From positions 1-20,049 of the forward strand of contig CALFCS010000180.1 in assembly GCA_937950565.1 (NCBI GenBank): a stretch of DNA of 20,049 nt. Reading direction: 5' to 3'. Of the stretch, positions 15,186 through 20,049 are shown piece by piece. Below the pieces are notes generated by a model that worked only from the letters and a program-made list of their open reading frames with translations, had not been told where the DNA came from and searched no databases. Position numbers and translations under genes: made by a program. The first letter of the stretch is position 1, and each line of letters starts with the position of its first letter. The stretch comes from an uncultured Lachnospiraceae bacterium. GTDB lineage: Bacteria; Bacillota; Clostridia; Lachnospirales; Lachnospiraceae.

Positions 15186-15443
15186 ATGAACCTTGCAAAA
15201 ATTTCTTCAAATGGCCAGATTACCATTCCGGTTGAAATCCGTCGTCTGCTCGGTGTGAAATCCGGTGATAAAATTCTATTTTTTCAGAAACAAAATGGTG
15301 AAATCGTAGTCAGCAACGCTTCTGCAAAGGCAATCCGCAAAGCACAGGCTGCCTTTTCCGGTGTTGCTGAGGAAATGGGCGTCTACAATGAAGACGATGT
15401 TCAGGCACTTGTTGATGAAGTCCGGTACGGAAAGGATAGATAA
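15186..15443 (+). CDS. AbrB/SpoVT-type antitoxin of a PIN-toxin module
   Basis: 85 residues. Positions 1 to about 48 are a swapped-hairpin AbrB DNA-binding domain (MNLAKISSNGQITIPVEIRRLLGVKSGDKI); the rest is a charged helical tail suited to wrapping a toxin. It is followed after 2 bases by a PIN-domain protein, the standard antitoxin-first order. It is expected to neutralise the toxin and repress its own promoter. AAAGGA precedes the ATG at 15186. It is distinct from spoVT in this window, which has the same DNA-binding fold but adds a GAF domain. I cannot say from sequence whether the module is active. Confidence 0.85.
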   Translation: MNLAKISSNGQITIPVEIRRLLGVKSGDKILFFQKQNGEIVVSNASAKAIRKAQAAFSGVAEEMGVYNEDDVQALVDEVRYGKDR

Positions 15444-15445
15444 GT

Positions 15446-15844
15446 ATGCGTATTCTGATTGATACAAATATTCTTTTTTCTGCATTGCTCTTTCCCCGGT
15501 CAAAACCAGCAAAAGCACTGCTTTATATTGCCCAAAACCACGAAATGGTTCTCTGTGACCGCAATATATCAGAGCTTCGGGATATTCTGAACCGTAAGGC
15601 ACCCAAGTATCTGCCGGATGCAGAAGTACTCCTTGCAGAGATGTCTTATGAACTGATTCCTGCAGTTGATCATGCGGAAAAGCTAATACGTGATGCAAAA
15701 GACCAACCAATACTGAATGCTGCCATCGTCTCTGGCGTCGATATCATTCTCACGGGGGATAAAGACTTTTTAAGTCTCGATATGGAACATCCAAGATGTA
15801 TGACAGCAGCACAATTCTTTGAATATGAAGGTGTGGAGGAATAA
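15446..15844 (+). CDS. PIN-domain ribonuclease toxin (COG1569-like)
   Basis: 132-residue PIN-domain protein, a predicted metal-dependent RNase toxin. The acidic active-site residues are all visible: Asp6 in LIDTNILFSALL, Glu43 in ISELRDIL, Asp86 in DAKDQPILNAA, and Asp105 in LTGDKDFL. This layout fits the 'putative toxin-antitoxin system toxin component, PIN family' group more than classical VapC; its cellular target is unknown. It starts 2 bases after the antitoxin stop, with AAAGGA 9 bases upstream inside the antitoxin gene, so the two are coupled. Its stop codon lies in the loop of a terminator hairpin. Intact, with no sign of decay. Confidence 0.87.
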   Translation: MRILIDTNILFSALLFPRSKPAKALLYIAQNHEMVLCDRNISELRDILNRKAPKYLPDAEVLLAEMSYELIPAVDHAEKLIRDAKDQPILNAAIVSGVDIILTGDKDFLSLDMEHPRCMTAAQFFEYEGVEE

Positions 15845-15865
15845 TCTCTACACCTTCTTTCTATT
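15827..15865 (+). terminator. Terminator of the AbrB/PIN module
   Basis: GAAGGTGTGGAG (15827-15838) pairs with CTCTACACCTTC (15846-15857), 12 positions with one G-U, followed by TTTCTATT. The stem includes the last toxin codons and the stop codon lies in the loop. Confidence 0.75.
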
Positions 15866-15887
15866 CCTTTCTCTGTACCGGTTACTT

Positions 15888-17228
15888 CTACCCCGGTTCA
15901 TTTACAATCCCTGCAAATAATGGTATTCCCTGCATACCAGTAACTGCAAACAGAAATGGTCTGTCCACTACGAAATCAATTTTCTTTTCCGTCGGCGGCC
16001 CAGCCGTTTCACCTTGAACAACCGTATAAGCGGCGCCTGTAACACCTTCCTCATCAATTGCCGTCCTAACTGCATGATTCACTTGAGACAGAAAAACCTT
16101 CTCATCTGTCAAAGGTGTAAAATCAGAATCATCTTGCTCAAACACATCCTTCACACCCAGCGAAGACAGCCCTTCCTTCAAATCCATCCCAGACTGAATA
16201 TCGAATTTCGGAATTTCTACACTGACCGTCAGATATTCCTGATTCTCCCACTCTCTGCTATGAAGCAGAAGTTTCATGACTTGTTCTTCCTCCAAAAGCA
16301 TCTCCGGCGTTATGCCTTCATCCGGCAGAATAAACCACATATAGTTATTTCCGCTTAATGGAATCGCCACCGCCGTAAATTTATCGCCCCAGTAATAATC
16401 CTGGTCAATTTCCTGTTTCATGAATTCACAGGTAATATCTTCTTCCACTCCATGGAATTTTTCCTGTTTCGTCTGTTCCTTTTCAAACTCATACGACCAT
16501 TTCACCTGAAAATAAATTGTAGAAGCAAGTCCCAGCACAGTGTCCGGAGCAAAAGAAAGATCTAAAGCCTGGTCGGCAAGCAGATTCCCGGTCTTTTCAT
16601 TCACCCAGTCTTGAAGCGCCTTGTCGTACTCCTTACTTCCCATCTTTCCCTGAAATGCATCTGCATAATAATTTTCCGCCAGAATATCCAGAACTTCCTG
16701 TTTATAATCTATGTCTGCATCCATCCAAACCGAGTCGGCCAAAATACTAATCGCCCTGTCATTTGAGTATACTTCCTCCCATATATTCTTTACTTTCTTA
16801 CGCAATTCTTCCACCGTCTCAATTCCCAAAAGTTCCAGAATCTGCTGCCTGCTGCTGCCATCTGTCGTCTCTGCCAGCATGGCAAGAGCCATATATACAT
16901 TGAGAGGTGAATACACTTTATTTTCCCCGTCTGTATCCTTTAAAAACTCCGGAATACTTCTGGCAAAAAATGTTTCCATCTCACCTGTGTACTCTTGCAC
17001 CTGAAGCATACGCTCACTTTCTCTCTCTGTACATTCCATCCAGGCATCCAGAGCCTTCGTATACTCCTCTTTATCCGGATAATCACTTTCCTCAGGATAT
17101 GCCACTGTCTCCGGATACTGCACGCTTGTCAGTAAAGATGCATTTCCTTCTGTCTTTTTTGCACCAGAACATCCGATAAGTGTTAATGCCATAATCACTG
17201 ATAACATAATTGCAATCCACTGTTTCAT
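15888..17228 (-). CDS. Secreted lipoprotein serpin (serine protease inhibitor)
   Basis: 446 residues. The signal peptide MKQWIAIMLSVIMALTLIGC carries lipobox LIGC (Cys20), so it should be tethered to the outside of the membrane, followed by an acidic linker to about 85. The serpin fold follows, with NKVYSPLNVYMALAML as the conserved NxxxSPxS-like helix B region. Near the C-terminus lie the reactive-loop hinge EEGVTGAAYT (393-402) and the closing DRPFLFAV...PLFAGIVNEP. The hinge keeps the small residues that allow loop insertion, so it is probably an inhibitor. By eye, the scissile region falls around ETAGPP, suggesting preference for small residues, as in the gut 'siropins'; the loop is about 4 residues longer than in alpha-1-antitrypsin, so P1 is uncertain. 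Start ATG with AAGGGGGG upstream. Single-gene unit with its own regulated promoter. Confidence 0.92.
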   Translation of the reverse strand: MKQWIAIMLSVIMALTLIGCSGAKKTEGNASLLTSVQYPETVAYPEESDYPDKEEYTKALDAWMECTERESERMLQVQEYTGEMETFFARSIPEFLKDTDGENKVYSPLNVYMALAMLAETTDGSSRQQILELLGIETVEELRKKVKNIWEEVYSNDRAISILADSVWMDADIDYKQEVLDILAENYYADAFQGKMGSKEYDKALQDWVNEKTGNLLADQALDLSFAPDTVLGLASTIYFQVKWSYEFEKEQTKQEKFHGVEEDITCEFMKQEIDQDYYWGDKFTAVAIPLSGNNYMWFILPDEGITPEMLLEEEQVMKLLLHSREWENQEYLTVSVEIPKFDIQSGMDLKEGLSSLGVKDVFEQDDSDFTPLTDEKVFLSQVNHAVRTAIDEEGVTGAAYTVVQGETAGPPTEKKIDFVVDRPFLFAVTGMQGIPLFAGIVNEPG

Positions 17229-17282
17229 AGTGTCCCCCCCTTCTAACTTTTCCGTCCCACTTTACTCACAAATATCTATCAG

Positions 17283-17311
17283 CTTCTAATTTCACTATAA
17301 CTTCTAATTTC
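17283..17311 (-). repeat. 11-bp direct repeats around the serpin -10
   Basis: CTTCTAATTTC occurs exactly at 17283-17293 and 17301-17311, 18 bases apart, flanking the serpin -10 (17294-17299). The arrangement resembles paired half-sites for a regulator. Confidence 0.7.
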
Positions 17312-17322
17312 TTATATGTCAA
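17294..17322 (-). promoter_or_regulatory. Near-consensus sigma-A promoter of the serpin gene
   Basis: Minus strand: perfect TTGACA (17317-17322), a 17-base spacer, then TATAGT (17294-17299), 66 bases before the serpin ATG. It is the best vegetative promoter in the window. Confidence 0.85.
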
Positions 17323-17337
17323 TACATTCTATGTATT
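17321..17337. promoter_or_regulatory. Perfect palindrome overlapping the serpin -35
   Basis: AATACAT TCT ATGTATT is a perfect 7-3-7 inverted repeat. It shares two bases with the -35 and extends upstream, the position of a typical repressor or activator operator. Confidence 0.6.
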
Positions 17338-17362
17338 CTTTTAATTTTTATAATCATTTTCG

Positions 17363-17406
17363 TTATATTTATTTTCATTTTCAGAATTTATATTTATTTT
17401 CATTTT
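17363..17406. repeat. 19-bp A/T-rich direct repeat upstream of the serpin promoter
   Basis: TTATATTTATTTTCATTTT is found exactly at 17363-17381 and 17388-17406, a period of 25 bases, about 40-90 bases upstream of the -35. It may be an upstream promoter element or regulator site, or simple A/T-rich duplication. Together with the promoter, palindrome and terminator, it accounts for most of the gene-free 17229-17521 stretch; 17454-17521 holds only a weak GC-rich hairpin (around 17501-17517). Confidence 0.6.
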
Positions 17407-17411
17407 TCATT

Positions 17412-17453
17412 CTAAAAATAGCGAGAGCGGCAGTCACTACAACTACCGCTCTC
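17412..17453 (-). terminator. Terminator after the beta-CASP RNase-like gene
   Basis: Arms 17423-17434 and 17442-17453 pair over 12 positions (core AGAGCGG/CCGCTCT, one G-U in minus-strand RNA) with a 7-base loop. Read on the minus strand it is followed by CGCTATTTTTAGA. It ends the leftward sigE side transcript before the serpin promoter. Confidence 0.75.
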
Positions 17454-17521
17454 TACATTTATTATCTCTTCATAACAGTTCAGGCACGCCCATTCGCAAA
17501 GGCCGCTGCGCGGCTTTCTCG

Positions 17522-19129
17522 CTATCTGTCCCATTTATCTGCCAGATTCTGAATCTGGGTCTCGAACTTCGCCAGTTCTTTATTTGCCAGCCCTTCGTTT
17601 TTATATACAACCTCTAGCAGTCTCTTTGCCGCCGCTACCACACGGTTAAATGCACTCTGCTTCCTGAGCTTTGATGGCTTCTCGTAAGCCTTCTTCGGCT
17701 CTCTGATTCCTGCAGAAAGGATTTCTCCTGTGGCAAGGTCTACACTGCCTCCGGAATATGGTGCAAGGGCCGGGCAGCCGAAGCGTTCCGTTACCGTCTT
17801 TGCAAATTCTTCGGTCACTGTATCCTCTCCATGTACAACGAACACATGCTCCGGCGCTTTCTCGAACCCTTCCAGCCATTTTAACAGCCCGTTCATATCC
17901 GCATGGCCGCTGATGCCCTGCAGAGACTCTATCTTTGCATTCACTTCTACAGCCTCTCCAAAAAGCTTCACGCACTCAGCGCCTTCAATCAGCTTACGCC
18001 CCAGAGTTCCTACCGCCTGATATCCGACAAAACAAATGGTACTTTCTTTTCTCCACAAATTATGCTTCAGATGATGACGGATTCTGCCGGCTTCACACAT
18101 TCCGGAAGCAGACAGGATAACCTTTGGTTTTTCATTAAAATTAATCATCTTGGACTCTTCGCTTGTAACAGTCGTGTGAAGTCCCGGGAAAATCAGAGGA
18201 TTTATCCCCTGCTCCACAAGCGCCATGGCCTCTTCATCGAAACAGCTCTTTACATTTTTGTTAAATACGTTCGTTGCCTCAATCGCAAGCGGACTGTCTA
18301 CATACACCTCAAACCCCGGATATTCCGGCAGAAGATTCTTCTCCTTAATCTCACGGATAAAATATAAAAGCTCCTGTGTACGCCCTACGGCAAAGGACGG
18401 AACGACAACATTTCCTCCTCTGTCGAAGGTTTCTTTCAATATTCTGGTAAATTCTCCGACATAATCCGGCCGTTCCTCCCCGTGTACACGGTTGCCGTAG
18501 GTAGATTCTATCACAACATAATCCGCGCTTTTTACGCACTGCGGGTCTCTGAGAATCGGCTGATCCAGATTCCCCAAATCCCCGGAAAATACAATTTTCT
18601 TTGTTATGCCATCTTCTGTAATCCACATTTCAATTGCCGCTGAGCCAAGCAGATGGCCTACATCCGTAAAACGTACTTCTATTCCGTCGCACAGCACAAT
18701 TTTCTGATTATAGTCGCAAGGCGCCAGAAGCCGGATTGCTGCCTCTGCATGCTCCATTGTATACAGTGGCTCATACTCCGCCGCTCCGCTTCTTTTTGCC
18801 TTCCTGTTGCGCCACTCAGCCTCAAATTCCTGAATGTGAGCGCTGTCACGCAACATGATATTGCACAAATCAGCAGTGGCAAATGTAGTAACAATATCTC
18901 CTGAGAAACCATTTTTACACAAAAGAGGTATTTTACCGGAATGATCAATATGTGCATGTGTAAGAAGCACATAATCGATATCTCCCACAGACACCGGTAT
19001 CTCCTGATTTTCATACAAATCCGGTCCCTGCTCCATTCCGCAGTCTACCAGAATATTTTTCCCACAGGCCTCGATTAAATGACAGCTTCCCGTCACCTCA
19101 TGGTCTGCACCAATAAATATAAGCTTCAT
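17522..19129 (-). CDS. Metallo-beta-lactamase/beta-CASP RNase-like protein
   Basis: 535-residue soluble protein of the RNA-processing MBL family (COG1236; CPSF-73/TTHA0252-like, without a KH domain). The zinc motif HAHIDH is at 58-63. Further metal ligands are in VGHLLGSAAI and VFSGDLGN, and the beta-CASP insert spans roughly 190-400 (ESTYGNR, PSFAVGRTQELLYF, DSPLAIEAT, ILSASGMCEAGRIRHHLKHNL). The MBL fold then resumes with GISGHADMNGLLKW and VVHGE. The tail after about 465 is charged and helical. The likely activity is endo- or exonucleolytic RNA cleavage; targets are unknown. The frame opens with GTG at 19135, but the ATG at 19129 has AAGGGG 7 bases upstream. It lies 48 bases after sigE with its own possible promoter in that gap. 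Confidence 0.92.
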   Translation of the reverse strand: MKLIFIGADHEVTGSCHLIEACGKNILVDCGMEQGPDLYENQEIPVSVGDIDYVLLTHAHIDHSGKIPLLCKNGFSGDIVTTFATADLCNIMLRDSAHIQEFEAEWRNRKAKRSGAAEYEPLYTMEHAEAAIRLLAPCDYNQKIVLCDGIEVRFTDVGHLLGSAAIEMWITEDGITKKIVFSGDLGNLDQPILRDPQCVKSADYVVIESTYGNRVHGEERPDYVGEFTRILKETFDRGGNVVVPSFAVGRTQELLYFIREIKEKNLLPEYPGFEVYVDSPLAIEATNVFNKNVKSCFDEEAMALVEQGINPLIFPGLHTTVTSEESKMINFNEKPKVILSASGMCEAGRIRHHLKHNLWRKESTICFVGYQAVGTLGRKLIEGAECVKLFGEAVEVNAKIESLQGISGHADMNGLLKWLEGFEKAPEHVFVVHGEDTVTEEFAKTVTERFGCPALAPYSGGSVDLATGEILSAGIREPKKAYEKPSKLRKQSAFNRVVAAAKRLLEVVYKNEGLANKELAKFETQIQNLADKWDR

Positions 19130-19151
19130 ATGCACACCCCTTTTTCTTTTT

Positions 19152-19180
19152 ATTGTACCACTTTTTCCTTGGTGTGACTA
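19152..19180 (-). promoter_or_regulatory. Possible promoter for the beta-CASP RNase-like gene
   Basis: Minus strand TAGTCA (19175-19180), a 17-base spacer, then TACAAT (19152-19157), just after the sigE stop codon and 23 bases before the ATG. The -35 overlaps the sigE stop codon. It would give vegetative expression independent of the sporulation genes. Confidence 0.5.
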
Positions 19181-19918
19181 TGAATACTTTACCATCTCTT
19201 TCTTCAGGCGCTGCATAATTTTCTTTTCCAGCCTCGATATGTACGACTGGGAGATTCCCAGCATATCCGCAACTTCCTTCTGTGTCTTTTCTTCACCGTC
19301 CGGCGTCCCGATGCCAAACCGCATCCTGACAATCGTACGCTCTCTGCCGGACAAATGTCCAATCGCTTTTATCAGGATTTTTCTCTCCGCCTCCTGCTCC
19401 AGATCTTTATAAATCGTATCCTCTTCTGTCCCTAAGATATCCGAAAGAAGCAGCTCATTTCCATCCCAGTCCACATTCAGCGGCTCATCAATGGATACTT
19501 CCATTCTTGTTTTATTATTTCTTCTCAGATACATCAGAATTTCATTCTCAATGCAGCGGGAAGCATAGGTCGCAAGCTTAATATTCTTTTCCGGATTAAA
19601 CGTATTGATTGCTTTAATCAAACCAATCGTTCCTATGGAAATCAGGTCTTCCACCCCGACTCCTGTATTATCAAATTTTTTCGCAATGTATACCACCAGA
19701 CGAAGATTGTGTTCAATCAGCGTCTTCTTCGCATGTTCATCTTCCTCGGTTCCAAGTTCACCGATTGCCGCCGCTTCTTCCTCCATTTCAAGAGGCGCCG
19801 GAAGGATATCTGAACCTCCAATGTAATGAACATCTCTTCTATCTGGAAAAAGCAGCGTCCGAAGGTCCGGTATCACTTTTAATTTAAACTGATGAGGTAC
19901 TGCTATTTTAATCACCAT
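19178..19918 (-). CDS. sigE: Mother-cell RNA polymerase sigma factor SigE (pro-sigma-E)
   Basis: 246 residues: the early mother-cell sporulation sigma factor, made as an inactive precursor. The N-terminus is a pro-sequence; aligned by eye with B. subtilis, the SpoIIGA cleavage point would be between His31 and Tyr32 (RRDVH/YIGGSDILPAPL). Region 2 follows (HNLRLVVYIAKKFDNTGVGVEDLISIGTIGLIKAI, LATYASRCIENEILMYLR), then region 3 and the region 4 helix-turn-helix (EKTQKEVADMLGISQSYISRLEKKI). The ATG at 19918 has GGAGG at 19926-19930, and that ribosome site overlaps the stop codon of the upstream gene, so translation is coupled. sigG, normally next, is missing from this position. Confidence 0.97.
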   Translation of the reverse strand: MVIKIAVPHQFKLKVIPDLRTLLFPDRRDVHYIGGSDILPAPLEMEEEAAAIGELGTEEDEHAKKTLIEHNLRLVVYIAKKFDNTGVGVEDLISIGTIGLIKAINTFNPEKNIKLATYASRCIENEILMYLRRNNKTRMEVSIDEPLNVDWDGNELLLSDILGTEEDTIYKDLEQEAERKILIKAIGHLSGRERTIVRMRFGIGTPDGEEKTQKEVADMLGISQSYISRLEKKIMQRLKKEMVKYS

Positions 19919-19929
19919 ATCTATTCCTC

Positions 19930-20049
19930 CTATAACAAGTCAGGATTTATAAGCATTTCATAATCATCCATTGTCATATACTCTTCACACACAGCAACAA
20001 CGGGATGCTCAATCCATATCGGATGCCCGTTCTCGACGCACATCCTGTC
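19930..20049 (-). CDS. spoIIGA: C-terminus of SpoIIGA, the pro-sigma-E processing protease (cut by window edge)
   Basis: The last 39 residues of a frame open to the right edge, ending MTMDDYEMLINPDLL. Position alone is strong: it lies directly upstream of sigE with the stop codon TAG inside sigE's ribosome site (TAGGAGG), as in spoIIG operons. The MLINPDLL-like end fits SpoIIGA C-termini as I recall them. SpoIIGA is a membrane-bound aspartic protease that removes the SigE pro-sequence; neither membrane segments nor the catalytic Asp are within the window. Confidence 0.8.
   Translation of the reverse strand, partial: DRMCVENGHPIWIEHPVVAVCEEYMTMDDYEMLINPDLL

Noticed and set aside
17454..17521. 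GC-rich GCCGC/GCGGC hairpin after the beta-CASP RNase-like gene as a further terminator or small RNA
   Set aside because: The stem is only 5 bases with a bulge and no T run. The strong terminator at 17412-17453 already explains transcript ending.

Overview
The window looks like chromosomal core DNA from a spore-forming, gut-type member of the Clostridia, most likely family Lachnospiraceae. Evidence: SpoIIGA/SigE, SigG and SpoVT are present, as is the nearly Clostridia-specific SCIFF peptide with its radical-SAM maturase, a fused SecDF, and a secreted bacterial serpin. Strong AGGAGG-type ribosome sites precede most genes. No rRNA, tRNA, CRISPR array, insertion sequence or phage gene was seen.

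Layout. Positions 1-12551 form one long leftward (minus-strand) series. In transcription order it reads pth, mfd, prsA-like foldase, spoVT, TIGR04086-type membrane protein, scfA, scfB, secDF, recJ and rel (cut by the left edge). It is punctuated by internal promoters (before prsA, spoVT, scfA and rel) and by hairpins (before spoVT, between scfA and scfB, and between secDF and recJ), so it is a nested set of transcripts. Positions 12669-13103 hold a rightward membrane-anchored FMN_bind-like protein that converges on a leftward pair: a HAD phosphatase and a very acidic small protein. Positions 14245-15844 are rightward: sigG, then an AbrB-antitoxin/PIN-toxin module. Positions 15888-20049 are leftward: the end of spoIIGA, sigE, a metallo-beta-lactamase/beta-CASP RNase-like protein, and a lipoprotein serpin with an elaborate promoter.

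How the parts fit. Three sporulation regulators (SigE, SigG, SpoVT) lie within 13 kb. The usual spoIIGA-sigE-sigG order is broken: sigG is inverted and separated by about 4 kb of other genes. scfA/scfB make a thioether-crosslinked peptide of unknown role and sit directly ahead of secDF. The most striking non-coding feature is the spoVT leader. A sigma-G-like promoter is laid over one arm of an inverted repeat whose other arm contains the spoVT ribosome site. Only transcripts started at that promoter should have a free ribosome site, while read-through from prsA should be folded shut or terminated. The serpin promoter is a near-perfect sigma-A site with a perfect palindrome on its -35 and 11-bp direct repeats around its -10, which points to a dedicated regulator. 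All family assignments are by eye, from motifs and gene order.
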